64,000 bases of DNA from Nocardioides perillae (lineage in GTDB: Bacteria > Actinomycetota > Actinomycetes > Propionibacteriales > Nocardioidaceae), in the NCBI RefSeq assembly GCF_013409425.1, contig NZ_JACCAC010000001.1, positions 868,001 to 932,000 of the forward strand, written 5' to 3'. Within the stretch, counting starts at the first letter, position 1. Each line of letters begins with the position of its first letter. Positions 8,565-17,811 of the stretch are shown in pieces. The notes below the pieces were generated by a model. That model was not told where the DNA came from. It ran no database searches and saw only the letters and a list, made by a program, of their open reading frames with translations. The translations under genes and the position numbers were made by a program.

Positions 8565-9170
8565 TCAGCCGCGCCGGCGCCACCAGCGGCGGGCGCGGCG
8601 CTCGGCCTGCTCGGCCTCGCGCTGCGCGCGGAGGGCCTCGGCCTGGGCCGCGCGGCGCTCGTCGCGGCGGGAGCGCCAGGCCTCGACCTCGGCGTCGACG
8701 TCGCGCAGCGGGGTGATGACCGGGGGGCCGCCCTGCAGCTGCATGCGGGCGTGGCGCACGCGCCGGTTGAAGTCGTCGACCTCGCCGCGCACCTCGCGCT
8801 CGGTCGGGAGGCGGTCGAGGTGGGCCTCGAGGTCGGCGTCGTCCTTGCGCAGCTGGAGTGCCGGCGGGAGCACGGTGAGCTGCTCGCGCTCGACGAGCCG
8901 CTTGAGCCACCAGTCGGGGTCGTGCTCGCGGCCGAGGTCGCGCAGGGGCTTGCCGTAGCCCGGCAGGTCGTCGAAGTCGCCGCGCTCCATCGCGCGCTGC
9001 AGCTGCAGCTCCACCCAGCGGGCCTGGTGCTGCACGCGCAGCGCGGCGGAGGCCTGTCCCGTGCGGGCGTCGCGCTCGCGGCCGCGGTCGGGCGCCTGCG
9101 CTGCGCCGGGATCGTCGTCGGCGTCGTCGGCGTCGGCGTCGGCGTGGTGGTCGTCGCGTGCGGCGGTCAT
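8565..9170 (-). CDS. DUF1992 (DnaJ-homologue subfamily C member 28-like) protein
   Basis: A 201-aa protein. Start ATG 9170 is fixed by an excellent Shine-Dalgarno (AGGAGGTGA, 6 nt upstream). After an acidic disordered N-terminus, the DUF1992 core reads QLQRAMERGDFDDLPGYGKP followed by LRDLGREHDPDWWLKRLVER. The C-terminus is a charged Arg/Glu-rich helix. The family is found with J-domain proteins in eukaryotes but its bacterial role is unknown. Confidence 0.85.
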   Translation of the reverse strand: MTAARDDHHADADADDADDDPGAAQAPDRGRERDARTGQASAALRVQHQARWVELQLQRAMERGDFDDLPGYGKPLRDLGREHDPDWWLKRLVEREQLTVLPPALQLRKDDADLEAHLDRLPTEREVRGEVDDFNRRVRHARMQLQGGPPVITPLRDVDAEVEAWRSRRDERRAAQAEALRAQREAEQAERRARRWWRRRG

Positions 9171-9475
9171 GGGCTCACCTCCTGCGATCCCCAGCCTACG
9201 GACGGGCTGTGCGCTCGCTCCGGCTCGGACGCGGCTGTCCGTCAGGAGGCGAGAGGACGCAGCAGCAGCCAGCCGCACGTCGCCACCGGGAGGACGAGAG
9301 GGGTTCGACGGGTGCGCACCCGTCGAGCCTGGGCGCCGTCGGCCGGGAGCGCATGAGCCCGGGTGCTCAGGTCGGACAGGTGGGGACTTGAGGCCCAAGT
9401 CCTGCACTCGTGGCCCGAGTTCTCGGGGCACAAGTGCAGGAGTCACCGGTCAGCCGGGGACTCCGACAGGGGCGC
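9171..9475. other. 305-nt intergenic region with family-1 palindromic element
   Basis: The space between the nitroreductase stop (9476) and the DUF1992 start (9170). It contains the promoter region of the DUF1992 gene and, at 9385-9469, a copy of the dispersed palindromic element. No protein-coding gene is supported. Confidence 0.6.
9385..9469 (+). repeat. family-1 palindromic element, copy A
   Basis: Hairpin H1 has arms CCTGCACTCGTGGCCCGAG (9401-9419) and CTCGGGGCACAAGTGCAGG (9422-9440) around a TT loop. Hairpin H2 (9439-9464) is a near-perfect 26-nt palindrome starting GGAGTCACCGG. A degenerate half copy of H1 precedes and CGACAG follows. The same layout recurs at 32755, 36026, 47139 and 57443. 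Confidence 0.85.
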
Positions 9476-10105
9476 TCAGCCGCGGAAGCGGGCGCGGTGG
9501 ACGACGTCGTCGAGGGGCGGGCGGCGGTGGGTGGGGGAGGCGGCGGAGCCGGGCGAGCCGGTGTCGCCCGGCTGGCGGTGGCCGAGGGCGAGCGCGCCGA
9601 CGGGCAGCCAGGCGTGGGGCACCCCGAACGCCTGGCGGAAGGCGTCCCACCGCGCTCCGGGCACACCGAAGAAGCAGGCGCCGAGGCCCTCGTCGACCGC
9701 GGTCAGCAGGGCGGCGTGGGCAGCCATGCCGGCGTCGACGTGCCACCACGGCACCGGCCACGCCTCGGTCGGGACGTCGGCGAGGCCCGCCCGCACCTTG
9801 TCCGGCTCGGCGTAGCGCGCGGCGTACGCCGTCGGGTCGGTCAGCACCACCGCGAGCACGGGTGCGGTGCGCATCCCGTCGAGCCAGCGGTTGGACGCGT
9901 CGGGATCGGGAGAGGTCACCTCCCAGAAGCGGTTGACCTCGGCGGGGCTGTCGAGCAGGAGGTACGCCCGCCCCTGGCTGCTGCCGGCCGTCGGCGCGCG
10001 GTGGGCGTGGTCGAGCACGCGCCGCACCACCGCCGGGTCGACCGGCCGGGCGGCGTCGAAGCGGCGCACCATCCGGCGGCGCCGCACCACCTCGGGGAAG
10101 TCCAC
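9476..10105 (-). CDS. nitroreductase family protein
   Basis: A 209-aa FMN-dependent nitroreductase fold protein. It opens VDFPEVVRRRRMVRRF (the FMN-phosphate Arg cluster), followed by APTAGSSQG (Ser-rich FMN loop) and GLGACFFGVP near the C-terminus. Probably reduces quinones or nitro compounds with NAD(P)H; substrate unknown. GTG 10105 is chosen because it yields the canonical N-terminus. Divergent from the M20 hydrolase gene. Confidence 0.85.
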   Translation of the reverse strand: MDFPEVVRRRRMVRRFDAARPVDPAVVRRVLDHAHRAPTAGSSQGRAYLLLDSPAEVNRFWEVTSPDPDASNRWLDGMRTAPVLAVVLTDPTAYAARYAEPDKVRAGLADVPTEAWPVPWWHVDAGMAAHAALLTAVDEGLGACFFGVPGARWDAFRQAFGVPHAWLPVGALALGHRQPGDTGSPGSAASPTHRRPPLDDVVHRARFRG

Positions 10106-10182
10106 GCGCGCAGCCTGCCACGGTGGCGCCGGGCCGGGCCCGGCCCGAGGTCGGGGGAGAGGGCACCGACCTGCCGGGCGCG

Positions 10183-10196
10183 TCTCGGATCCGAGA
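10183..10196. promoter_or_regulatory. 14-bp palindrome upstream of the hut-type operon
   Basis: TCTCGGATCCGAGA is perfectly self-complementary and lies in the 147-nt divergent gap between the nitroreductase and M20 hydrolase genes. Possible operator for the histidine-degradation genes; no regulator gene is adjacent. Confidence 0.35.
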
Positions 10197-10252
10197 TGTC
10201 CTGCCCGCGCGGCGGCGTTGACCCGCCTCGCGCCCGCCGCTGGGATGGGCCG

Positions 10253-11482
10253 GTGGTCTTCGAGCAGATGTGGCGCGACCTCGCCCCGGTGGGGCGCTCG
10301 GCGGCGACCGGCGGTTACCACCGCCAGCCGTGGACCGCGGTCGACGCGGAGCTTAGGGCGTGGTTCCGCGAGGAGGCGGAGCGGCGTGGGCTGGCCGTCG
10401 AGCAGGACCCGCTCGGCAACCTCGTCGCCTGGTGGCGCCCGGCCGGCACGGAGGGTGCGCGCCCGGTGCTCACCGGCAGCCACCTCGACTCCGTCGCCGA
10501 CGGCGGGGCCTACGACGGTCCGCTCGGCGTCGTCTCCGCCCTCGCGGCCGTCGACCTGCTGCGCGAGCGCGGCACCGTCCCGACCCGCCCGGTCGGTGTC
10601 GCGGTCTTCGTCGAGGAGGAGGGCTCGCGCTTCGGGCTGGCCTGCCTGGGCTCCCGGCTCGCCACCGGTCAGGCCACCTGGGCCGACGTGCGCCACCGCC
10701 GCGACGCCGCCGGCACCGCTCTCGAGGACGCGCTGGCGGCCGCCGACCTGGGTGACGACCCCGCCGCCACTGGGCCCGACGGCCTGCGCTGGGGCTGGCT
10801 CGCCGACGTCGAGGCCTTCGTCGAGCTCCACGTCGAGCAGGGCCGCGGGCTGGTCGACCTCGGCGCACCGGTGGGCGTCGCTGCGGGCATCTGGCCGCAC
10901 GGGCGCTGGCGTCTCGACGTCACCGGCCGGGCCGACCATGCCGGCACGACCCGCATGGAGGACCGCGCCGACCCGGTGCTGACCTTCGCGATGACGGCCC
11001 TGGCCGCGAGCAAGCAGGCGCGCCTCGCGGGTCAGCGCGCCACCGTCGGGCGGGTCGAGGTGCACCCCGGCGCCGCCAACGCGGTGCCGTCGCGCGTCAG
11101 CGCCTGGCTCGACGCGCGCGCCGACACCGAGGAGGCGCTGGCCCAGCTCGTCGCCGGCATCGAGCGCCAGGCCCGCGACCGTGCCGCCCGCGACGGCACC
11201 GCGCTCGAGGTGACCGCTGAGTCGGTGAGCCCGCGCATCGCCTTCGACGCCGACCTCGCGCAGCGCCTGGCCGCGGGCCACGAGCGCGGGGGGTGGCCGG
11301 TGCTCTGGACCCAGGCCGGCCACGACGCGGGCGTCCTGGCCGCCGCCGGCGTGCCGAGCGCGATGCTCTTCGTGCGCAACCCGACCGGCGTCTCGCACAG
11401 CCCCGAGGAGCACGCCGAGGTGCCCGACTGCCTCGCCGGGGTCGAGGCGCTCGCCGATGCCCTCGCTCGGCTCGCCGCATGA
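10253..11482 (+). CDS. M20 amidohydrolase (allantoate amidohydrolase / N-carbamoylase family)
   Basis: A 409-aa dinuclear metallohydrolase. Metal-binding motifs are GSHLDSVADGGAYDG (His77, Asp88), VEEEGSRFG (Glu121/122) and HVEQGR; the lid/dimerisation domain has GRADHAGTTRMEDRADP. The start is GTG 10253 or ATG 10268. It is the first gene of an operon with hutF (4-nt overlap) and hutI. Because hutF yields N-formyl-L-glutamate and no hutG is present here, this enzyme is a candidate deformylase, although the family is annotated for allantoate or N-carbamoyl amino acids. That role is inference. Confidence 0.85.
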   Translation: MVFEQMWRDLAPVGRSAATGGYHRQPWTAVDAELRAWFREEAERRGLAVEQDPLGNLVAWWRPAGTEGARPVLTGSHLDSVADGGAYDGPLGVVSALAAVDLLRERGTVPTRPVGVAVFVEEEGSRFGLACLGSRLATGQATWADVRHRRDAAGTALEDALAAADLGDDPAATGPDGLRWGWLADVEAFVELHVEQGRGLVDLGAPVGVAAGIWPHGRWRLDVTGRADHAGTTRMEDRADPVLTFAMTALAASKQARLAGQRATVGRVEVHPGAANAVPSRVSAWLDARADTEEALAQLVAGIERQARDRAARDGTALEVTAESVSPRIAFDADLAQRLAAGHERGGWPVLWTQAGHDAGVLAAAGVPSAMLFVRNPTGVSHSPEEHAEVPDCLAGVEALADALARLAA

Positions 11483-12867
11483 GCGCGCCCCGCGTGCTCG
11501 ACCGCCCCCAGCTGCTGGCTCGCGCCTGGGTCGACGGGGTCGTGCGCGACGACGTGCTGGTCGAGGTCGTCGACGGCCGCTTCGCCCGCGTCGCGCCCGA
11601 CGCCGCCGACGACCCCGGCGCCGTGGGCGCCGAGCGCGTCGGCGGTCTCACGCTCCCCGGTCTCGCCGACGCCCACAGCCACGCCTTCCACCGCGCGCTG
11701 CGCGGGCGGGCGCAGCGCGGGACCGGCTCGTTCTGGACCTGGCGCGAGCAGATGTACGCCCTCGCCGCCCACCTCGACCCCGACCGCCTCCACCGCCTCG
11801 CCCGCGCCGTCTTCGCCGAGGTCGCCGCCGCCGGCTGGACCAGCGTGGGGGAGTTCCACTACCTCCACCACGGCCCCGACGGCACGCCGTACGCCGATCC
11901 CCGCGCGGCCGCCCGCGCCGTCGTCGCCGCGGCACGCGAGGTCGGGCTGCGCATCGCGCTGCTCGACACCTGCTACCTCACCGCGGCGCCGGGTCGCCCG
12001 CTCGAGGGGGTGCAGGTCCGCTTCGGCGACGGCGACGCGCACACCTGGGCTGAGCGTCGCGCGGGCCTGCTCGACCTCGAGGCCGACCCCGGCGTCGTCG
12101 TCGGCGCGGCGGTCCACAGCGTCCGCGCCGTGCCGCCCGAGGCGCTGCCCGTGGTCGCCGCCGCCGCGGCCGGCCGGCCCCTCCACGTCCACCTCTCCGA
12201 GCAGCCGGCCGAGAACGACGCCTGCCGCGCGGCGTACGCCGTCACGCCCGCGCGGCTCCTCGCCGACGGCGGGGTGCTGGGCCCGCTCACGACGGTCGTG
12301 CACGCGACCCACCTCACCGGCGACGACGTCGCGCTGCTGGGCGCCGCGCGGGTGCGCGCCTGCCTGTGCCCGACCACGGAGCGCGACCTCGCCGACGGGG
12401 TCGGGCCGTCGGTCGCCCTGCGCGACGCCGGGGCGGTGCTCACGCTGGGCACCGACAGCCACACGGTCGTCGACCCCTTCGAGGAGATGCGTGCCGTGGA
12501 GCTCGACGAACGGCTGGTGACCGGTCGGCGCGGGTCGTGGAGCGCCGCGCAGCTGCTCGCGGCAGCCGCCGCGGACGGCCAGGCGGGCCTGGGGTTCGCC
12601 GACGCGGGGCGGATCGCGGTGGGGGCACGCGCCGACCTCGTCACCCTCGACACCGCCTCGCCGCGGACCGCCGGCACCGGCGCCGACGAGCACACCGCGG
12701 TGTGGGCGGCGAGCGCCGCCGACGTCGTGCGGGTGGTCGTCGACGGGCGGGTGGTCGCGACGGCGGACGGCCGGGCCGACGTCGGCCGCGCCCTCGACCG
12801 CGAGGTGGCCGCGCTGTGGGCCCAGGTCGAGGCGGGGGCCGGGGCCGCGGTCGAGGGGGTGCGGTGA
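11479..12867 (+). CDS. hutF: formimidoylglutamate deiminase
   Basis: A 462-aa amidohydrolase. Metal motif [15 protein letters not shown] (HxH), then [12 protein letters not shown] and [11 protein letters not shown] (metal His residues), and [16 protein letters not shown] (metal Asp). These match HutF, which converts N-formimino-L-glutamate to N-formyl-L-glutamate plus ammonia in histidine degradation. The start overlaps the upstream stop (ATGA) and its own stop overlaps hutI (GTGA), indicating tight translational coupling. Cytosolic, full length. Confidence 0.93.
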   Translation: MSAPRVLDRPQLLARAWVDGVVRDDVLVEVVDGRFARVAPDAADDPGAVGAERVGGLTLPGLADAHSHAFHRALRGRAQRGTGSFWTWREQMYALAAHLDPDRLHRLARAVFAEVAAAGWTSVGEFHYLHHGPDGTPYADPRAAARAVVAAAREVGLRIALLDTCYLTAAPGRPLEGVQVRFGDGDAHTWAERRAGLLDLEADPGVVVGAAVHSVRAVPPEALPVVAAAAAGRPLHVHLSEQPAENDACRAAYAVTPARLLADGGVLGPLTTVVHATHLTGDDVALLGAARVRACLCPTTERDLADGVGPSVALRDAGAVLTLGTDSHTVVDPFEEMRAVELDERLVTGRRGSWSAAQLLAAAAADGQAGLGFADAGRIAVGARADLVTLDTASPRTAGTGADEHTAVWAASAADVVRVVVDGRVVATADGRADVGRALDREVAALWAQVEAGAGAAVEGVR

Positions 12868-14069
12868 CGAGCGTCCTGCTCACCGGCATCGGCGAGCTGT
12901 CGACGAACGACCCCAGGCGCGCGCACGAGGCCGGGGCCGACCCCGCCGACCCCCTGGCCCGCCTGCACGACGCCGCGCTGGTGGTCGAGGACGGTCGCGT
13001 CGCCTGGACCGGACGCGCGGTCGAGGCGCCCGCCGCCGACGTGGCCCACGACCTCGGCGGGCGCGCCGTCCTGCCCGGCTTCGTCGACTCGCACAGCCAC
13101 CTCGTCCACGCCGGCGACCGGGCGGAGGAGTTCGAGGCGCGCATGGCGGGGCGGCCCTACGCCGCGGGCGGCATCCGCACCACCGTCGCGGCCACCCGCG
13201 CCGCCACCGACGAGCAGCTGCTCGCCCGCGCCACCGCGCTCGTGGCCGAGATGCTGCGCCAGGGCACGACGACCGTCGAGGTCAAGAGCGGCTACGGCCT
13301 CACCGTCCGCGACGAGGCGCGCATCCTCGCGGTGGCCCGACAGCTCACCGACGAGACCACCTTCCTCGGCGCCCACGTGGTGCCGACCGGGCCCGACGGC
13401 CGCCCCGGCGACCCGGCGGCGTACGTCGCCCTCGTCACCGGCGCGATGCTCGAGGCCTGCGCGCCCCACGCGCGGTGGGTCGACGCCTTCTGCGAGGAGG
13501 GCGCCTTCGACGCCGACCAGGCGCGCGCCGTGCTGGAGGCCGGTGCCCGCGCGGGTCTGCGGGGGCGGCTGCACGCCAACCAGCTCACCGCGGGCCCGGG
13601 CGTGCGGCTCGCGTGCGAGCTGGGCCTGGTCGCGGTCGATCACTGCACCCACCTCGCCGACGCCGACGTCGACGCGCTGGCCTCGTCGGGCACCGTCGCC
13701 ACCCTGCTGCCGGCCGTGGAGTTCTCGACCCGCCAGCCCTTCCCCGACGCCCGGCGCCTGCTCGACGCAGGTGTCCGGGTCGCGCTCGCCTCCGACTGCA
13801 ACCCGGGCTCGGGCTACTCCTCCTCGTTGCCCTTCTGCGTCGCCCTGGCCGTCCGCGAGACGGGGATGACCGCGGCGGAGGCGGTGCACGCCGCCACGGC
13901 CGGGGGTGCCGCGGCGCTCGACCGCGACGACGTCGGCCGGCTCGCCCCCGGCGCCCGGGCCGACCTGGTCGTGCTCGACGCGCCGTCCGTGGTCCACCTC
14001 GCCTACCGCCCCGGCGTGCCCCTGGTGCACGCCGTGTGGCGCGGCGGCCGGCCCGTCGCCGGCGCCTGA
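12864..14069 (+). CDS. hutI: imidazolonepropionase
   Basis: A 401-aa amidohydrolase. It shows [20 protein letters not shown] (HxH plus substrate residues), the [11 protein letters not shown] stretch, metal His in RLHANQLT and VDHCTHLAD, and [17 protein letters not shown] with the metal Asp. HutI hydrolyses 4-imidazolone-5-propanoate to N-formimino-L-glutamate, the substrate of HutF next door. GTG start overlaps the hutF stop. hutU and hutH are not in this window. Confidence 0.95.
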   Translation: MTSVLLTGIGELSTNDPRRAHEAGADPADPLARLHDAALVVEDGRVAWTGRAVEAPAADVAHDLGGRAVLPGFVDSHSHLVHAGDRAEEFEARMAGRPYAAGGIRTTVAATRAATDEQLLARATALVAEMLRQGTTTVEVKSGYGLTVRDEARILAVARQLTDETTFLGAHVVPTGPDGRPGDPAAYVALVTGAMLEACAPHARWVDAFCEEGAFDADQARAVLEAGARAGLRGRLHANQLTAGPGVRLACELGLVAVDHCTHLADADVDALASSGTVATLLPAVEFSTRQPFPDARRLLDAGVRVALASDCNPGSGYSSSLPFCVALAVRETGMTAAEAVHAATAGGAAALDRDDVGRLAPGARADLVVLDAPSVVHLAYRPGVPLVHAVWRGGRPVAGA

Positions 14070-14116
14070 GGTAGCCGGGAACCCGCCCCGCCAGCGACGA
14101 CCCGCCCCGGGCCCTC

Positions 14117-14200
14117 CGCCTCGCAACGCGGTGTCCGCGTCGCTTCCCCAGCGCTCGACCCCTGGGGAAGCGCCCGACCCACCGCGTTGCAAGGCGCGGG
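14117..14200. repeat. family-2 palindromic element, copy 1
   Basis: An imperfect palindrome: outer arms GCAACGCGGTG (14123-14133) and CACCGCGTTGC (14180-14190), inner arms CGCTTCCCCAG and CTGGGGAAGCG around a loop containing GCTCGACC. The same plan recurs at 42739-42801. It lies between hutI and the P450 gene and may also terminate hutI transcription. Confidence 0.75.
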
Positions 14201-14221
14201 AGCGAGGGCTGCGACCGGGTC

Positions 14222-14227
14222 TAGTCT
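14222..14227 (+). promoter_or_regulatory. putative -10 box for the P450 gene
   Basis: TAGTCT ends 9 nt before ATG 14237, suggesting a leaderless or near-leaderless transcript. Confidence 0.45.
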
Positions 14228-14236
14228 GTTGAACCG

Positions 14237-15733
14237 ATGTCCAGTAGCGTGGGCGGTCCGCACCCCACCCGTCCGCTCCCGGGAGGTCCCGTGACCGCGC
14301 TGCAGCACCCCGACACGCCCGACGTGCTCGACGCCGACGCCGAGGTCGACCGGCTCACCGAGCGCCGCTTCGCCGCGACCCGGCCGCGCTCGCTGCACCG
14401 CGGGCGCCCCGACTACGCCGCGCTGCCGCCCGGCCCGCGCTGGCCGTCGCTGCTGCAGACGATCGGGCTGCTGCGCTTCCGCCACCGCTTCGTGCCGGCC
14501 GTGCACCGCCGCTACGGCGAGGTCTTCACCGTGCGGCTGCTGCCCGGCGGCCAGCCGCTGGTGATCTTCACCCGCCCCGAGCACGCCCGCGAGATCTTCG
14601 CCGGCGACCCCGAGGTCTTCCACGCCGGCAAGGGCAACGCGGTGCTCGGCCCGATCATGGGCGAGCACTCGCTGCTGCTGCAGGACTCCGTCGAGCACAA
14701 GCGCGCCCGCAAGCTGCTGATGCCGGCGTTCAACGGCCAGGCGCTCCGGGGGTACGCCGCGCTGGTCCAGGAGGTCGCCGCCGCCGAGGTCGCGACGTGG
14801 CGCGACGGCGAGGAGTTCCGCTCGCTGGACCGGATGAACCGGCTCACCCTCGACGTCATCCTGCGCGTGGTCTTCGGCGTGACCGACGAGGCGCGGCTCG
14901 CGGCGCTGCGCCCGCGGGTCAACCGCACGGTGGAGATCAGCCCGGCCATCCTGCTCGGCTGGTCGATCCCGCGCCTGCAGCGCCTCCCGCCGTGGCGCGG
15001 CACGGTCGACAACCAGCGTGAGCTCGACCGGCTCATCCACGCCGAGATCCGCGAGCGGCGCGCCGCCAGCGACCTCGCCGAGCGCACCGACGTCCTCTCG
15101 CGGCTGCTGCAGGTCGGCACCGACGACACGGACGGCGCCGAGGGTGAGACCCCGCTGAGCGACGAGGAGCTGCGCGACCAGCTCGTGACACTGCTGCTCG
15201 CGGGCCACGAGACGACGGCGACGGCCCTGGCCTGGGCGTTCTTCGAGCTCGGCCGCCACCCCGAGCTGCTGGCCCGTGCCCGCGCGGCGGCCGAGGAGGA
15301 GCCGGGCGGCGAGGGCGACGCCTTCCTCGACGCGGTGCTCAAGGAGTCGATGCGGCTGCACCCGGTGATCCCGATGGTCGTCCGCACGCTGGTGCGGCCC
15401 GCCACCGTCGCCGGTCGCGACTTCCCGGCCGGCACCACCGTCGGGCCGTCGATCCTGCTGGCACACGCGCGCGAGGAGAACCACCCCGACCCCGAGCGCT
15501 TCGACCCCGAGCGGTTCCTCGGCCAGAACCCGCCCGCCAACACCTGGATCCCCTTCGGCGGCGGTGTCCGGCGCTGCATCGGCGCCGGCTTCTCGCTGAT
15601 GGAGGGCGTCGTGGTGCTGCGCGAGGTGCTGCGCACCTACGACGTGGCGGCCCGCGGCGACGACGAGCCCAAGGTCCGCAACATCACCTCGGTGCCCCGC
15701 CGCGGCGCTCGGGTGCGGGTGGTGCGCCGCTGA
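14237..15733 (+). CDS. cytochrome P450
   Basis: A 498-aa P450. The I-helix oxygen motif is LLAGHETTATALAWAF, the K-helix ExxR is KESMRLHP, the PERF-like segment is DPERFLGQ, and the haem loop FGGGVRRCIGAGF has its ligand at Cys447. Length and motifs resemble the CYP102/CYP110-like bacterial clade of eukaryote-like P450s rather than short class-I enzymes. No redox partner gene is adjacent. It needs external ferredoxin/reductase; substrate is unknown. Soluble, with no N-terminal anchor. Confidence 0.95.
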   Translation: MSSSVGGPHPTRPLPGGPVTALQHPDTPDVLDADAEVDRLTERRFAATRPRSLHRGRPDYAALPPGPRWPSLLQTIGLLRFRHRFVPAVHRRYGEVFTVRLLPGGQPLVIFTRPEHAREIFAGDPEVFHAGKGNAVLGPIMGEHSLLLQDSVEHKRARKLLMPAFNGQALRGYAALVQEVAAAEVATWRDGEEFRSLDRMNRLTLDVILRVVFGVTDEARLAALRPRVNRTVEISPAILLGWSIPRLQRLPPWRGTVDNQRELDRLIHAEIRERRAASDLAERTDVLSRLLQVGTDDTDGAEGETPLSDEELRDQLVTLLLAGHETTATALAWAFFELGRHPELLARARAAAEEEPGGEGDAFLDAVLKESMRLHPVIPMVVRTLVRPATVAGRDFPAGTTVGPSILLAHAREENHPDPERFDPERFLGQNPPANTWIPFGGGVRRCIGAGFSLMEGVVVLREVLRTYDVAARGDDEPKVRNITSVPRRGARVRVVRR

Positions 15734-15758
15734 TCTCGTGCCGAGCCCGCGCCGGGTC

Positions 15759-15800
15759 CGCGCCCAGTTCGCGCCCAGTTCGCGCCGAGTTCGCGCCGAG
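15759..15800. repeat. 4 x 11-nt tandem repeat before the MFS gene
   Basis: CGCGCC[C/G]AGTT is repeated almost exactly four times in the leader between the P450 stop and the MFS start. No function is evident. Confidence 0.7.
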
Positions 15801-15839
15801 GGCGCCCGGTCGGGCAGCATGCCGCCTCGTGAGCGAGGC

Positions 15840-17159
15840 ATGAGCTGGCGAGACCGGGTGCGAGCCATCCGGCTCGACACGACCCCGCTGCGCGAGTCGC
15901 GCGACTACCGGCTGCTCCTCGTCGCCGGCAGCGTGTTCTACCTGGGCGCGATGGTGGCCTACGTCGCCGTTCCCTACCAGGTCTACGACCTCACCGGCTC
16001 GAACTTCGCGGTCGGCGCGATCGGCCTCGTCGAGCTGGTGCCGCTCGTCGTCTTCGGCCTCTACGGCGGGGCGCTGGCCGACCACGTCGACCGCCGGCGG
16101 CTCCTGGTCGGCACGGGTCTCGCGCAGGTCGTCCTGGTGGGGGTGCTGGCGGCCAACGCGTTCCGCGACGAGCCCAGCGTGGCGCTGGTCTTCGTGGTCG
16201 CGGCGCTGCTGGTCTCGGCCGGTGCACTGCAGCGGCCCTCGCGCGAGTCGCTCGAGCCGCGCACGGTGCGCCACGAGCAGATCCCGGCGGCGAGCGCGCT
16301 CAGCAGCTTCGGCATGCAGGCCGGGCTGCTCGTGGGCCCCGGCCTCAGCGGCCTCCTCATCGCCACCGTCGGGGTGGGCTGGTGCTTCGTGGTCGACGTG
16401 GTGGCGATCGCGGTCGCCTGCTGCCTCTACGCCGCGATGCGTCCCTACCCCCACACCGCCGAGACGACGCCGCCGAGCCTGGCGGGCATCGGCGAGGGCC
16501 TGCGCTACGCCGTCTCGCGCCGCGACCTGCTCGGCACCTACCTCGTCGACGTGGCCGCGATGCTGCTCGCGATCCCCGTCGTCCTCTTCCCGGCCCTGGC
16601 GCAGGAGGTCTTCGCGCGCCCGGAGCTGCTCGGCCTGCTCTACTCCGCCGAGACCGTCGGCGCCGTGCTCGCGACCCTGACGTCGGGGTGGACGGCCCGG
16701 GTCCACCACCACGGACGGGCGATCGTGCTCGCCGCCGCGACGTACGGCGGGTTCATCGCCCTCGCGGGTCTCGCACCGTCGATCTGGGTGGCGATGGGCT
16801 TCCTGGTGATGTCGGGCGCGGCCGACACCGTGAGCGGCATCTTCCGCGTGACGGTGTGGAACCAGACGATCCCCGAGCACGTGCGCGGGCGGCTCGCCGG
16901 CATCGAGATGCTGTCCTACTCCCTCGGTCCGCTGGGCGGGCAGTCGCGCGCCGGGCTCGTGGCGGACGCCTGGTCGGTGCGCGGCGCCGTCGTGAGCGGC
17001 GGCGTGGCCTGCGTCGCCGGCGTCGCGCTCACGGCCACCGCGCTGCGCGACTTCTGGTCCTACGACTCGCGCACCGACCCGCACGCCGTGGCCGAGCGGG
17101 CCGAGCGGGCGGCGCGCGCCGAGCGGGCGGCTTGGTCGGCGACCACCACTGCCGGATGA
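15840..17159 (+). CDS. MFS transporter (enterobactin exporter EntS-like)
   Basis: A 439-aa protein with about 11-12 membrane helices. It starts MSWRDRVRAIRLDTTPL, then SRDYRLLLVAGSVFYLGAMV. The loop GGALADHVDRRRLLVGTG is the MFS motif A (GxLaDrxGrRkxl) between helices 2 and 3. The family resemblance to EntS-type drug/siderophore exporters comes from the N-terminal layout. The C-terminus is an Ala/Glu/Arg helix. An in-frame ATG at 15819 is an alternative start. Downstream of the P450 and possibly cotranscribed. Confidence 0.85.
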   Translation: MSWRDRVRAIRLDTTPLRESRDYRLLLVAGSVFYLGAMVAYVAVPYQVYDLTGSNFAVGAIGLVELVPLVVFGLYGGALADHVDRRRLLVGTGLAQVVLVGVLAANAFRDEPSVALVFVVAALLVSAGALQRPSRESLEPRTVRHEQIPAASALSSFGMQAGLLVGPGLSGLLIATVGVGWCFVVDVVAIAVACCLYAAMRPYPHTAETTPPSLAGIGEGLRYAVSRRDLLGTYLVDVAAMLLAIPVVLFPALAQEVFARPELLGLLYSAETVGAVLATLTSGWTARVHHHGRAIVLAAATYGGFIALAGLAPSIWVAMGFLVMSGAADTVSGIFRVTVWNQTIPEHVRGRLAGIEMLSYSLGPLGGQSRAGLVADAWSVRGAVVSGGVACVAGVALTATALRDFWSYDSRTDPHAVAERAERAARAERAAWSATTTAG

Positions 17160-17213
17160 TGGGCGCGAAGCCGGGCCGAGGGAGTCGGACCGGGACGCCG
17201 CACGCAGGGAGCC

Positions 17214-17792
17214 GTGACCACCGTGACCGATCGTGACCGTCCTGTCCTGACCGGACTGCTGGCGCTCGTCGCCGTGGCGGTCGTCGTCGGGGTCGTGCTC
17301 GGTGTCGCGACGCTGCTCGGCACCCGCGTGCTCGGGCTCGGCGAGGCGTCGGGGTCGACGGGGCAGGCCACCGATGCCGACACCCTCTTCCTGCCGCCGC
17401 CCTCGCCCACCGATCCCCCCTCGGGCCCGCTGGTCACGCTGGCGCCCGACGGCGGGCCGACGCAGGTCGTCGAGGCGCCCACCGCCGAGCCGTCGCCCAC
17501 CGAGTCGGAGTCGCCCGAGGCGGGCGAGATCTCGCTGTCGGCCGGGCAGACGTCGGTGTCGCCGATGGGCCAGATCGACCTCACCGGCACCTACCCCGGC
17601 GGCGAGGGCGCGATCCTGCAGGTGCAGCGCTTCGAGGGTGGCAGCTGGTCGGACTTCCCGGTCACCGTCTCGGTCTCCGGGTCGACCTTCGCGACCTACG
17701 TGCAGACCGGTCGGGTAGGCGAGGCGCGCTTCCGCGTGGTCGACACCGACTCCGGCGTCGAGTCCAACGAGGTCACCGTCCGGGTCGGCTGA
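17214..17792 (+). CDS. membrane-anchored hypothetical protein
   Basis: A 192-aa protein with a short cytoplasmic N-terminus and one membrane helix (residues about 12-36, LTGLLALVAVAVVVGVVLGV). A Pro/Thr/Ser-rich linker (50-105) follows, then a beta-rich C-terminal domain (ISLSAGQTSVSPMGQIDLTG) resembling a bacterial Ig-like fold. GTG 17214 follows cagggag. Likely exported and anchored; function unknown. It converges on the MFS gene at 17812 with a 19-nt gap. Confidence 0.7.
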   Translation: MTTVTDRDRPVLTGLLALVAVAVVVGVVLGVATLLGTRVLGLGEASGSTGQATDADTLFLPPPSPTDPPSGPLVTLAPDGGPTQVVEAPTAEPSPTESESPEAGEISLSAGQTSVSPMGQIDLTGTYPGGEGAILQVQRFEGGSWSDFPVTVSVSGSTFATYVQTGRVGEARFRVVDTDSGVESNEVTVRVG

Positions 17793-17811
17793 CCGCCCGC
17801 AGGTCGAGCGG

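Noticed and set aside
9385-9469. Small RNA gene made of the H1/H2 hairpins
   Set aside because: The same sequence recurs in coding and non-coding places in both directions, which fits a repeat element better than a single RNA gene.
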